Below, piece after piece: positions 1-9,900 of a DNA stretch of 64,000 bases. The notes under the pieces are model-generated. The model was given only the letters and a program-made list of their open reading frames with translations, did not search any database and had not been told where the DNA came from. A program made the position numbers and the translations under genes. The DNA is from Chryseobacterium piscicola (lineage in GTDB: Bacteria > Bacteroidota > Bacteroidia > Flavobacteriales > Weeksellaceae), in the NCBI RefSeq assembly GCF_900156685.1, contig NZ_FTOJ01000001.1:682001-746000 (forward strand), written 5' to 3'. Every line of letters begins with the position of its first letter. The first letter of the stretch is position 1.

Positions 1-236
1 CATGCAGGCGCTACATTTTCTATGATTACAGGCTTAGTAGATGTGTTAGTCAATTCAAATCTAATTAATTTTGGTTTTCCTTGCGGAATGTTTCCAACAT
101 CAATAGATTCTGATTTCCATTTGATTGCATCTGCGATTACAGTTACGATTGCATTGTTTGCTACGGGCAAAACTTCAGCATAGATTGATGAGAATGCCAA
201 AACAGCCAAAACAGCAGAGATTTTTAGTTTTTTCAT
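1..236 (-). CDS. DUF1573-type secreted protein, 5' part only
   Basis: The first 78 codons of a gene that runs off the left edge. It opens with a signal peptide (MKKLKISAVLAVLAFSSIYA) and continues with a segment of the form WKSESIDVGNIPQGKP followed by FELTNTSTKPVIIENV. That is the usual start of DUF1573, an Ig-like domain of about 100 residues found on exported Bacteroidetes proteins; its biochemical role is not known. A TAnnTTTG-like -7 box lies on the minus strand at 299-306, about 60 nt upstream of the start. It is divergent from the histidine kinase gene. Confidence 0.8.
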   Translation of the reverse strand, partial: MKKLKISAVLAVLAFSSIYAEVLPVANNAIVTVIADAIKWKSESIDVGNIPQGKPKLIRFELTNTSTKPVIIENVAPA

Positions 237-408
237 AAATATAAATTTTATTGTTGATAGTAAAAAATCAATTAATACGATTGTTTTTCTTGATGTAACA
301 AATTTACTACACAAATTCTTATTTATTGTTAATCGTTTTCAAAAATTTGTTAACGAGTTGTTAATGATAAAATATTATTGATTTTTTTAGATAATATTGT
401 TTCACAAA

Positions 409-1656
409 ATGGAAATAAAGAAACTTAATATTATCATCACTTTGGGGCTTGTCGCCATTGTAGGAATTTTGATTGCTCAGCTTTTGTGGACCAGACAGGC
501 ATATAATCTGGAGGATAAAAAATTTAATCAAACAGTAAATATTGCTTTGAGTGAAGTGGTAGAAAAACTTTCTGGAGGAGAAACGTCATTCGCAAAAAAC
601 CCCGTACAGAATATTGCCAATGATTATTATGTGGTTAATATCAACAATGAATTTCATCCTGATGTTTTAGAATATTATCTAAAAACAGAATTTACGCGCC
701 TTCAGATAAATACCAATTATGTTTACGCCGTCTACAATTGCCATAGTGACAAAATGATTTACGGAAAATACATAACTCCAGAAACCAAGCAGTCTGAGCT
801 TAAAAAAATCAATTTTCCTAAACATGAAAATCTCACCTATTATTTTTCTATTCGTTTTCCAGACAAAGCGACCTATTTAATCAGTTCTCTTAGGTTTTGG
901 TATTTACTTACTTTTGCTTTAATTATCATACTTTTGGTATATGTTTATTCAATTTATACAATTATTCAGCAGAAAAAATTCTCAGAATTACAGAGAGATT
1001 TTATCAATAATATGACCCATGAGTTCAAAACTCCGCTTTCATCAATACTTTTAGCGACAGAAGCTTTAAATAAACAAGAATCGGTGAAAGAAAATCCGAA
1101 ATTACAGACCTATACTTCAATTATTGTTAATCAAAGTATTAAACTGAATAATCACATAGAAAAGATCCTCAATGTAGCTAAAAACGATGAGTCTGGATTG
1201 TTATTAAAGCCCAAAAAGATACGATTGCTTCCCTTTATTGAAGAGATTGCAGAAACCCTCAGGCAAAAAAGTGAAAATCTGGTGATAAATTTAGAAATTG
1301 AAAAAAATATCACGATAACGGCGGATGAATTTCACTTTACGAATATCGTTTATAATATCTTAGACAACTCAATTAAGTACTGCGAATCTTCACCAGAAAT
1401 CAGAATTTTTTCTGTAAAAGATACAAAAGGCTTATATTTAAAATTTAAAGACAATGGAATAGGAATTCCTGAGAAAAATATTCCTCAGATTTTTGATAAA
1501 TTTTACAGAGTGATTTCTAAGAAACATAATGAGATTAATGGTTTCGGATTAGGACTTTTTTATGTGAAAAAGGTGGTGCGCCAACACCATTGGAAGATTT
1601 TAGTAGAAAATAATAAAGATCAGGGGATTACTACAACGTTGTTTATTCCAATGTGA
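409..1656 (+). CDS. Membrane sensor histidine kinase
   Basis: Sensor half of a two-component system, 415 residues. TM1 is about residues 6-26, an extracytoplasmic sensor stretch covers about 28-163, and TM2 about 165-187. The H-box is FINNMTHEFKTPLSS with the phospho-acceptor His204. The N-box DNSIKY is at 319, G1 DNGIGIP at 348 and G2 GFGLGLF at 378, so all ATPase motifs are intact. No HAMP or PAS domain is obvious between TM2 and the H-box. The ATG at 409 was chosen over a TTG 12 nt upstream in the same frame. The response regulator follows after 17 nt, so they are surely cotranscribed. The layout resembles RprX/RprY-type pairs of Bacteroidetes. The signal sensed cannot be read from sequence. 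Confidence 0.93.
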   Translation: MEIKKLNIIITLGLVAIVGILIAQLLWTRQAYNLEDKKFNQTVNIALSEVVEKLSGGETSFAKNPVQNIANDYYVVNINNEFHPDVLEYYLKTEFTRLQINTNYVYAVYNCHSDKMIYGKYITPETKQSELKKINFPKHENLTYYFSIRFPDKATYLISSLRFWYLLTFALIIILLVYVYSIYTIIQQKKFSELQRDFINNMTHEFKTPLSSILLATEALNKQESVKENPKLQTYTSIIVNQSIKLNNHIEKILNVAKNDESGLLLKPKKIRLLPFIEEIAETLRQKSENLVINLEIEKNITITADEFHFTNIVYNILDNSIKYCESSPEIRIFSVKDTKGLYLKFKDNGIGIPEKNIPQIFDKFYRVISKKHNEINGFGLGLFYVKKVVRQHHWKILVENNKDQGITTTLFIPM

Positions 1657-1673
1657 TTTTTTAAGTGTTAATA

Positions 1674-2357
1674 ATGAATAAATCTAAAATTTTATATGCA
1701 GAAGATGATGAAACAATTGCATTTCTGATTCAGGATAGTCTTGAAAATTATTATCAAATAAGCCATTTTTCTAACGGAAGAGCGGCTTTGGATGCCTTTA
1801 AAAAAGAAAGTTTTGATATTTGCCTGTTGGATATTATGATGCCCGAAATCAATGGTTTTGAGTTGGCGGAGAAAATTCGCGGAGAAAATTCTGAAATACC
1901 TATTATTTTTATCTCAGCAAAAGCATTAAAAGAAGATAGAATTAAAGGTTTAAGAATTGGTGCAGATGATTACCTCGTAAAACCTTTCAGTATAGAGGAA
2001 TTGATTTTGAAGATTGAAATTTTCCTCAAACGTTCAAAGAAAGTAGAAGCAAATCCGTCAAAATATAAAGCTGGAAAATATGATTTTGATCCGAAAAATT
2101 ACACTTTAAAAAACTCTGAAATTACAATTACACTCACTCAGCGAGAGTCTGAATTGCTTTTTTATTTTATCACTCACAAAAATACCGTTTTGAAGAGGCA
2201 AGATATTTTGAAGGCAATTTGGGGAGATGATGATTATTTTATGGGAAGAAGTTTGGATGTTTTTATTTCGAGACTACGCAAAGTTTTTGCTGATGAAGAG
2301 CAAATCTGGATTGAAAATGTCCACGGAATAGGATTTCGGTTCGCTGTAAAAGAGTGA
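1674..2357 (+). CDS. OmpR-family response regulator
   Basis: Partner of the upstream kinase, 227 residues. The N-terminal receiver domain (about 1-120) has the acidic pair Asp11/Asp12, the phospho-acceptor Asp53 in CLLDIMMPE, and Lys103 in LVKPFS. The C-terminal winged-helix DNA-binding domain (about 130-226) has the usual ITLTQRESELL and LDVFISRLRKVF segments and ends in the wing GIGFRF. The ATG at 1674 was preferred to a GTG at 1665 because it begins the receiver fold directly (MNKSKILYAEDD). Target genes are unknown. It is followed not by a target operon but by a decayed glycosidase tail. Confidence 0.94.
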   Translation: MNKSKILYAEDDETIAFLIQDSLENYYQISHFSNGRAALDAFKKESFDICLLDIMMPEINGFELAEKIRGENSEIPIIFISAKALKEDRIKGLRIGADDYLVKPFSIEELILKIEIFLKRSKKVEANPSKYKAGKYDFDPKNYTLKNSEITITLTQRESELLFYFITHKNTVLKRQDILKAIWGDDDYFMGRSLDVFISRLRKVFADEEQIWIENVHGIGFRFAVKE

Positions 2358-2370
2358 AAGCGTAGAGATA

Positions 2371-2667
2371 AATGACGATGCAGGTCAAATGAGAGCGTGG
2401 TATATTTTAAATTCTGGGGGCTTTTATCTGGTTGCGCTGGGATCCAAAAATTAAGCAATTGGAAGTCCGTCTGTTGATAGCACAATTTTAAATTTAGAAA
2501 GCGGAAAACGGTTTGAAATTGATGCTGTTTACCAAGGGTAAAAATGTGTTTATGTGCAGAAAGTTGCTCTCAACGGAAAATAAATTGAAAATTTTACTTT
2601 AAAACATTCTGATATTATGAATGCTGGAAAACTAACTTTTTATAAGACTCTAAAAGCAAATAAATAA
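2371..2667 (+). pseudogene. Remnant: C-terminal end of a GH92 alpha-mannosidase-like gene
   Basis: One reading frame runs from 2371 to the stop at 2665-2667 and is broken by three in-frame stops (2452-2454, 2539-2541, 2581-2583), with no frameshift. It reads NDDAGQMRAWYILNSGGFY, then AIGSPSVDSTILNLESGKRF, EIDAVYQG, VYVQKVALNGK and IENFTLKHSDIMNAGKLTF. These match the order of conserved segments at the end of GH92 exo-alpha-mannosidases: the ED/DDxGQMSAWY catalytic loop, the 'YxIGSP' strand and the final 'HxDIMxGGxLxF' strand. About 95 codons of a protein that is normally some 750 residues survive. The family assignment is from memory of the motifs; the stops are read directly. Confidence 0.78.
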
Positions 2668-2668
2668 T

Positions 2669-3244
2669 CTACTTATTTCTACCAAGTAAGCCGTACAGCA
2701 GTTTTTCTTTGATTTCTTTATTGATTTCATCTGTAGTTTCTGTATTTCTTTTAAACCAAAAATAAGAATTGTTTAAAGTATGCAGAATAAATCTCGTGGT
2801 AAAAGTAGTAGATTTCAGCTCCCAGTTTTCTGCGATGTAAATTTCAGAAATCAATTGCTCTACTTCTTGCTGATAGTTTTTTCTTAATTCCACAAATTCT
2901 GTTAATCTTTCATCAAGATGCTTCCATTCGTTTGAATAAATGTGAGTTACATCGCGGTTTTTTAAAACAATCGAAAGGTGTTTGTCAATAAAAAGATTGA
3001 GTTTTTCTTTTGGTGGAAGATTGGTGGTTTTAATGACCTGAAGCTCATCAAAAAACTCCTGAGCCACACCAAAACAAATCCATTCTAAAATTTCTTCTTT
3101 CGAGCGGATGTGTGCATACAAAGATGCTGCCTTGATGTTCAGTTTAGTAGCTAAATCCCTTACAGAACTTGCCGGATAACCTTTTTCTTTAAAAAGCTCA
3201 ATGGCTACTTCTAATATTCTCTGTTGTTTTTCTTTCAGTTCCAT
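2669..3244 (-). CDS. TetR/AcrR-family transcriptional regulator
   Basis: 191 residues. The N-terminal helix-turn-helix (about 8-54) has the classic TetR line: ILEVAIELFKEKGYPASSVR, DLATKLNIKAASLYAHIRSK, EEIL. The C-terminal part (55-191) is an all-helical ligand-binding region like that of regulators responding to acyl-CoA or aromatic acyl-CoA ligands, but the ligand cannot be named. It is convergent with the GH92 remnant and divergent from clpB over a 410-bp gap. It is the only TetR gene in the window. TetR-type PaaR repressors control paa genes in other bacteria, so it is a candidate for the palindrome at the paaK promoter 24 kb away; this is inference, as no copy of that palindrome is seen at its own promoter. 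Confidence 0.9.
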   Translation of the reverse strand: MELKEKQQRILEVAIELFKEKGYPASSVRDLATKLNIKAASLYAHIRSKEEILEWICFGVAQEFFDELQVIKTTNLPPKEKLNLFIDKHLSIVLKNRDVTHIYSNEWKHLDERLTEFVELRKNYQQEVEQLISEIYIAENWELKSTTFTTRFILHTLNNSYFWFKRNTETTDEINKEIKEKLLYGLLGRNK

Positions 3245-3654
3245 GCGTGTCTACAAAAGTAAATATTCTCAAATTAAATCTATTCTTTTTGATGAGTGAT
3301 TTTTTAATACTCCATTTTCAGAAGTAAGTTAAATTTTGAACAACCGAACTTAGGTGATTTATTTTTTTTAATTTTCATTAAAAACGGAAATTTTGTCTTT
3401 ATTTGATGAATTGTAAATATTAAATTCGGAAATTTTGACCGATTTTATTATAAAATAAACAATTGATCGCTTTTTGCTGTATTGGTTTCAGAATTAAATG
3501 ATTGATAAACGTTAAGAATTTAAACCTGATAAACTTAAGTTCTTAATGTTTTTTAAAAACAATTAAAATCATTCTTCAACACTAAAAAATTAAACAAAAT
3601 TTGATGCAATTTTAAAATCAATTATTATTTATTAACCATCAATTATAAAAAAAT
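3245..3654. promoter_or_regulatory. 410-bp divergent tetR/clpB intergenic region with an inverted repeat
   Basis: No gene seen. It is AT-rich and must hold the promoters of both the TetR gene and clpB. An imperfect inverted repeat lies at 3510-3523 (CGTTAAGAATTTAA) and 3535-3548 (TTAAGTTCTTAATG), separated by 11 bp. It is not the CIRCE element (TTAGCACTC-N9-GAGTGCTAA) that HrcA uses at heat-shock genes. It could be an operator or a chance AT palindrome. Confidence 0.35.
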
Positions 3655-6249
3655 ATGAACTTAAACCAATATACCGTAAAATCACAGGAAGCCATTCAAG
3701 CTGCACAACAAGTGGCTATGGAATTTGGGAACCAGCAAATAGAACCTCAACACCTTTTGGAAGGGATTTTCCGGACGGATGAAAATATATCGCCTTTCTT
3801 ACTGAAAAAATCTGAAGCAGATGCCGCTCTTGTGAGAGAACGAAACAGAGGTAATTTAGATAAACTTCCGAAAGTACAAGGCGGAAACATCTACCTTTCT
3901 CAATCTGCAAACAAAGTTTTGCTGGATGCGCCAAACATCGCTAAAAGAATGGGTGACGAGTTTGTAACCATCGAACATCTGTGGCTTTCTCTACTGGATG
4001 TGAATTCTGAGGTTTCAAAAATGCTGAAAGATATGGGTGTTACTAAAAGTCTTTTGGAAGGCGGAATTAAAGAACTTAGAAAAGGCTCGAAAGCCAATTC
4101 TGCAAGTTCGGAAGAAACGTATCAGTCTTTGAATAAATATGCCAAAAATTTTAACGAACTCGCTGCAGAAGGCAAATTGGATCCTGTAATTGGTCGTGAT
4201 GAAGAAATAAGAAGGGTTTTGCAAATTCTTTCCAGAAGAACCAAAAACAATCCGATTTTGATTGGTGAACCTGGCGTTGGTAAAACGGCAATAGCAGAGG
4301 GAATTGCCCACAGAATTATCAGCGGAGATATCCCCGAAAATTTGCAGGATAAAACCTTGTATTCCTTAGATATGGGAGCGTTGATTGCAGGCGCAAAATA
4401 CAAAGGTGAGTTTGAAGAACGTTTGAAATCCGTAATTAACGAGGTTACAAAATCAAACGGACAAATTATTCTTTTCATTGATGAAATACATACTTTGGTG
4501 GGAGCCGGAGGTGGTGAAGGTGCTATGGATGCAGCCAATATTCTGAAACCCGCTTTGGCGAGAGGAGAATTAAGAGCGATTGGAGCAACCACTTTAAATG
4601 AATATCAAAAATATTTTGAAAAAGATAAAGCGTTAGAAAGACGTTTCCAGAAAGTGATGGTAGAAGAACCCGATACAGAATCGGCGATTTCTATCCTGCG
4701 AGGAATTAAAGATAAATATGAAGCCCACCACAAAGTAAGAATCAAAGATGAGGCGATTATTGCAGCCGTGGAAATGTCTCAGCGGTATATTTCAGACCGT
4801 TTTTTACCAGATAAAGCGATAGACTTAATTGATGAGGCTTCTGCTAAACTGAGAATGGAAATCAATTCAAAACCCGAAGAGCTGGATGTTCTAGACAGAA
4901 AACTGATGCAGATGGAGATTGAATTAGCGGCAATCTCACGGGAAGGAAATGATATTAAAGTAACTCATCTGAAAGAAGATATTTCAAGAATTTCAGAAGA
5001 ACGCAACGAAATCAACGCCAAATGGCTGAAAGAAAAACAAAAATCTGAAGATCTTACCTCCATTAAAAAAGATATTGAATCCCTGAAAATTGAGGCAGAA
5101 CGCGCATCCAGAGCGGGAGACTACGCAAAAGTTGCAGAAATCCAGTACGGGAAAATAAAGGAGAAAGAAGATGCTTTGCAGAAACTCGAACTGGAGATGC
5201 AAAATCATCAAAATGAATTAATTAAAGAAGAAGTAACTGCAGACAATATTTCAGAAGTTATAGGAAAATGGACGGGAATTCCTGTTACCAAACTTCTGCA
5301 ATCTGAAAGGGAAAAATTATTGCATCTTGAAACCGAACTTCATCACAGAGTTGTAGGTCAGGAAGAAGCTATTGAAGCTGTTTCAAATGCGATCAGAAGA
5401 AATAGGGCTGGTTTGAGCGATGAGAAAAAACCAATTGGTTCATTCTTGTTCTTGGGAACAACCGGGGTCGGGAAAACCGAGTTGGCAAAAGCTTTAGCAG
5501 AGTTTTTATTTGATGACGAAAATAATATGACGAGAATTGATATGAGCGAATATCAGGAACGTCATTCGGTGTCGAGATTGGTCGGTGCGCCTCCGGGTTA
5601 CGTGGGTTATGATGAAGGTGGGCAATTAACTGAGGCGGTTCGCAGAAGACCTTATTCTGTCGTGCTTTTAGATGAAATTGAAAAGGCTCATCCCGATGTT
5701 TTCAACACTTTATTACAAGTTTTGGATGATGGAAGATTGACGGATAATAAAGGCCGTGTGGTGAATTTCAAAAACTCGATCATCATTATGACTTCTAATT
5801 TGGGTTCGCATATCATTCAGGAAAATTTTGAAAATATTACTGAAGAAAATCAGGATGAAATTGTCGCGGACACAAAAATTCAGGTTTTCGATTTATTGAA
5901 ACAAACACTTCGTCCGGAATTCCTGAATAGGATTGATGAGACGGTATTATTCCAGCCCTTGAGAAAAAAAGAAATTGGAAAAATCGTTCAGTATCAGTTG
6001 AGAGGTTTCAACGATTTGTTGCTGAAAAGAAATATTATGATGACCGCAACGCAGGATGCTTTGGATTATCTGACCAACAAAGGTTACGACCCAAGTTTCG
6101 GAGCAAGGCCATTGAAAAGAGTCATCCAGCAGGAAGTTTTAAATAAATTATCAAGAGAAATCCTCGCTGGAACTGTGAATGACGGCGACAGAATCACGCT
6201 GGATTATTTTGAAGAGACAGGGTTGGTTTTTAGACCTGCAGAAAAATAA
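3655..6249 (+). CDS. clpB: ATP-dependent disaggregase ClpB
   Basis: Hexameric AAA+ chaperone that rescues aggregated proteins with DnaK after heat stress, in the cytoplasm. 864 residues, the full family length. Order: Clp_N double repeat (1-145), AAA-1 with Walker A GEPGVGKT at 204-211 and Walker B LFIDEIH at about 273-279, a coiled-coil middle domain (about 400-525), AAA-2 with Walker A GTTGVGKT at 601-608, and the D2-small domain with GARPLKRVIQ. The middle domain separates it from ClpA/ClpC, and there is no ClpP-binding IGF loop. It is a single gene with its own terminator. Heat-shock control is expected for the family; no known heat-shock operator was recognised. Confidence 0.98.
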   Translation: MNLNQYTVKSQEAIQAAQQVAMEFGNQQIEPQHLLEGIFRTDENISPFLLKKSEADAALVRERNRGNLDKLPKVQGGNIYLSQSANKVLLDAPNIAKRMGDEFVTIEHLWLSLLDVNSEVSKMLKDMGVTKSLLEGGIKELRKGSKANSASSEETYQSLNKYAKNFNELAAEGKLDPVIGRDEEIRRVLQILSRRTKNNPILIGEPGVGKTAIAEGIAHRIISGDIPENLQDKTLYSLDMGALIAGAKYKGEFEERLKSVINEVTKSNGQIILFIDEIHTLVGAGGGEGAMDAANILKPALARGELRAIGATTLNEYQKYFEKDKALERRFQKVMVEEPDTESAISILRGIKDKYEAHHKVRIKDEAIIAAVEMSQRYISDRFLPDKAIDLIDEASAKLRMEINSKPEELDVLDRKLMQMEIELAAISREGNDIKVTHLKEDISRISEERNEINAKWLKEKQKSEDLTSIKKDIESLKIEAERASRAGDYAKVAEIQYGKIKEKEDALQKLELEMQNHQNELIKEEVTADNISEVIGKWTGIPVTKLLQSEREKLLHLETELHHRVVGQEEAIEAVSNAIRRNRAGLSDEKKPIGSFLFLGTTGVGKTELAKALAEFLFDDENNMTRIDMSEYQERHSVSRLVGAPPGYVGYDEGGQLTEAVRRRPYSVVLLDEIEKAHPDVFNTLLQVLDDGRLTDNKGRVVNFKNSIIIMTSNLGSHIIQENFENITEENQDEIVADTKIQVFDLLKQTLRPEFLNRIDETVLFQPLRKKEIGKIVQYQLRGFNDLLLKRNIMMTATQDALDYLTNKGYDPSFGARPLKRVIQQEVLNKLSREILAGTVNDGDRITLDYFEETGLVFRPAEK

Positions 6250-6276
6250 TAGTTTTTTTTCATATTTAGTTTTTAG

Positions 6277-6317
6277 AATTCCAGACATAGACATTGTTCT
6301 TGCCTGGAATTTTTTTA
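6277..6317 (+). terminator. Rho-independent terminator of clpB
   Basis: Left arm AATTCCAGACA (6277-6287) pairs with TGCCTGGAATT (6301-6311) with one mismatch, across a 13-nt loop, and is followed by TTTTT. It lies 28 nt after the clpB stop. Confidence 0.8.
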
Positions 6318-6771
6318 TTTCCCATTAAAATAATACGTTACTCCAACTCTGTAAACATCTCTTTTTGCCTCGTAATATGTTCTTCATTGAAACCGGTTAG
6401 ATCAGCATAATCATCTGCTTCTGCGTCTGTCAACCCATTGTTTGTAAATCAAATGAATCATTATATTCATCAATTTTTAGGTCTTATTTTTTCTATAGCA
6501 ATTTCATAATAATCTAAAGAAGGAAAAATTAAAATATTATTATTACATGTAAATGGTATTCCATTGTCAATATTTACAGCTTTTATTCCTGGTAATATTA
6601 AACTTTCCACAGCATTTTCAAAAAGGGCACATATTTTTGAGCCGCGTGATGCAAATTTAATATTAGAAATTTCAGTGTTTTCTGTTTCTAAATCTCCTTC
6701 GGTTGAACAAGAGATTATTAGTTAAATTGCAAGAAAACTCATTATTGCAAATGAATTATTTTTTTTTTCAT
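6315..6771 (-). pseudogene. Decayed lipoprotein gene
   Basis: Read on the minus strand from an ATG at 6771, a lipoprotein-like start appears (FAIMSFLAI, then a stop, LIISCSTEGD), where the signal peptide is interrupted by a frameshift in an A-run and by a TAA. The body reads SNIKFASRGSKICALFENAV, LILPGIKAVNIDNGIPFTC and DYYEIAIEKIRP, then shifts frame to EYNDSFDLQT, and shifts again to GLTDAEADDYADLTGFNEE, ending at a stop at 6338-6340. At least three frameshifts and one stop are needed to join these parts. In another frame the extreme end reads RDVYRVGVTYYFNGK up to a stop at 6315-6317, which looks like the last strand of an outer-membrane barrel; this may be chance or a second remnant. The family is not firmly recognised. 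Confidence 0.6.
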
Positions 6772-6906
6772 TGTCGTTGTTTATTTTCGAATGTAAATAT
6801 AAAAAATAAATTAAATAACAAATTATAATTTAAAAAGTCCACTATTTTATAATTTAAATTGTATTTATTTCTATAATTCAGTGTTATTTATAGAAAAATA
6901 TACTTT

Positions 6907-9900
6907 TTATATGTAAATCAATCGTGTTTTCACAACTTTTCTTCCTAAACTTTCCAAAACAGTTTTGTAATTTTCAATCTGAGCATCGTTTTTTTCGCTT
7001 TCCTCTCCTGTTTTGAAATCAACGATTATGTATTCATCTTTTAATTTCAGAATACGGTCGGGTCTGTAGATTTTTGTAACGCCATTTTCAGAAATCATAA
7101 TGTCTTTCTCGTTGATGACTTCCCATTTTTCATCAAAAAATTCGTTGTGCTGATCAATAATTCTGAGCAGATTTTTTTCGATATCAATTTTCTCTTCCAG
7201 CGTGATTTGTCCGTCTAAAATATACCTTTCTAGTACTTTTGCAATATCTTTTTTCGTGTTAATTTTCGATAAAAGTTCGTGTACAAAAAGACCGACTCTC
7301 ACTTTTTCAATTCTTGTCTGATAATTTTTCGAAGGCGTTGCTACTTTTATCGATGTTTTTTTCTCATTGAGGTTTTTAAGCTCCGTAATATTCTTGGTTC
7401 TGAATGTTGATTTTTTATGAAAAACCTTTTTCTTCAACATCTCAGGTTCGGTTGGGTAGAGGTCAAATTCGTCAGTGTTTTCAATGTTTTTAGATTGTAC
7501 AAAATCCAGAATTTCAAGATTGTTGGAGGTTTTATTGGCTTTTTGAATGTAGAAAAACAATTGCTCTACAGGTCGTGTTGTGGCAACATATTGCAGACAA
7601 AGCCGGTCAACAAAATTTTTGTAAGAATTTTCCTGATTAAAAATTTCGATTTCTTCATCGTAGACTTCAAGATTTTTGCTGAACTGGCTGATGTTCACAG
7701 ACTGTAAAACATCAAGGTCTTCGGTTCCAAACCAATTGGTGAATTCCGCATCACGGTTTTTGTTAATCATGGGGATAAAAACAATCGGAAATTCCAATCC
7801 TTTGGCTTTGTGAATAGTCATAATCTGGATGGCATCAATATTTTCCGACGCCTGAATCGTATGTTTCGAAGCTTCTTCATCCCAATATTTTAAGAATTCT
7901 TTGGTGCTTGCTCCTGCATTTTGAGTGAAATTAAACAACATTTCCAAGAAGTTTAAGAGGAAATCTGTTTCTTTATTTTCCACGGAAAATTCATTGATGT
8001 AAAATTCAACAAAATTGTAAAGATTAAATTTCGGGAAATCATCTTGATGAAGTTTTACGCCATATTTTTTCAGAATCTCTTCAGCAATAAGATCGTGATC
8101 TGAAATATTGAGTATTTCCTGCATGCCCACGGTAAAATCATCCATCACAATTCTCCCCGATTTTTTCAGAAAATACATCAGCATAATAAGGCTGGTTTTA
8201 TTTTTTCTGTTGCTTTGCCATCTCAGAAATTCTATTACGGCTTTCAATGTATTAGAAAGATCCAACGTTAATCCCTTGTCTGAAATGGTCTTGATGTTGG
8301 TAATTTCACCTTTATAATTTACTGTAAGATTTCCCAGTTTTTGAGCGTAGCTGAAAATGTCAAAATTCCCACGGCAGAGAATCGTAATATCGGAAAATGA
8401 AAACCCATTGTTCAAACTTTCCTGAATGTCTTTCAGCATTTTTTCGGACGTGTCAGTATAAAAATCTTCATTTGTGAGATTCTCGATGAGGTTTATTTTA
8501 ACCCGACCTTCCAGCGATGATTTTGGGTTTTGCTCACCATCGCTTCCAAAGATATTCTTGTGTTCTTCGTTTAAATTTTCAGAATGAAAACGATACAAAT
8601 CATTATTAAAATTCACAATATTTTTAGCACTTCGCCAATTGTCTTTTAAAACTAAGAGCGATGCTTCCTTCGGCGTTGTTTCTTTCTTGTTGATAATGTC
8701 GAGCATTAGTTGACTTTCCCCACCACGAAAACGATAAATACTTTGCTTAGGATCACCAACTAAGGTGAATGAAGTATTGTCACTGGAAACCGCATGATCT
8801 CTCAACGGAAGAAAATTCTGCCATTGAAGTTCTGATGTATCCTGAAATTCATCAAAGAAATAATGATGAAACTGCGAACCTACTTTTTCATAAATAAACG
8901 CAGAAGGCTCACTTTTAAGATTTTCATTGATTAAAATATTAAATTTCGAAAGCAAAACAAGATCGTTTTCTTCCTCAATTTTTTTTAGTTCATCCTGAAT
9001 GTCTTTATTAACCTTTAAAGGCAAAAGAGCAGCTAGAATTTTCTCTTTTTTTTGAGTTTCAATATAAATTTTAATGAGTGTAAGTCGGTTTTGAATGAGC
9101 TGATCCAGGATCTCACTGATGTCTATCTCTTTATGTTTAGATTTTGCCGAACAGATTTTTTGAAAATTATTTCTGGCAGATTCTTCATTGGTAGGGAAAG
9201 GGAAATCTTTTCTGTCTTTCTGATAATAATCTGCAACTTTTACAAAAAAACCACCTAAACCATTTTTGCCCTGAGCAAAATCTTCAACCTCAATTGCTCT
9301 GTCTTTGAAAAGCTGTATTGAATTTAGAGTCAGCTCTAGCGACTTTTTTTTGTTGGCAGAAATTTCTTTTCGAAGCGTATTTTTAATGTCTTCATATTTT
9401 TCATTATCAAAATCTTTATTTTTCTGAAGGTTTTCATAATGAATATCTTTCACAAATTCTTTTGCCGAATCGTAGAGATTTTTATTGAGATTAATCCGCT
9501 CATTGTTTTCAAGACTGTAATCTACATAATCCATAAAGGAATTAGAAATCACATCATTTTCGCCAATCTGATCGAGCATTTTGTCTACGGCTTCAATTAG
9601 AAATGGTTCAGGATCGATTTCAAGATTAAAGTTTTTTGCTAAACCCAATTCATAAGAAAAACTACGAACAAGACGCGAATTAAAACGGTCAATTGTTCCG
9701 ATGTTTAATGTAGAATAATTATGAAGAACGTAATCTAAAAGTTTTTTTGAACGGTAATGAAGTTCGAGAATGTCTATTTTCACACCTTCGGCTTCAAAAG
9801 CAATTTGAATATTTTTTAAATCTGAATTTTCAGCATAACTGTCTTCGGTAAACCTTCCTAGCCAAGAGAGAATTCTTTCTTTCATCTCGTTGGCAGCCTT

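Noticed and set aside
3245-3654. CIRCE/HrcA operator upstream of clpB
   Set aside because: The inverted repeat found there does not match TTAGCACTC-N9-GAGTGCTAA.
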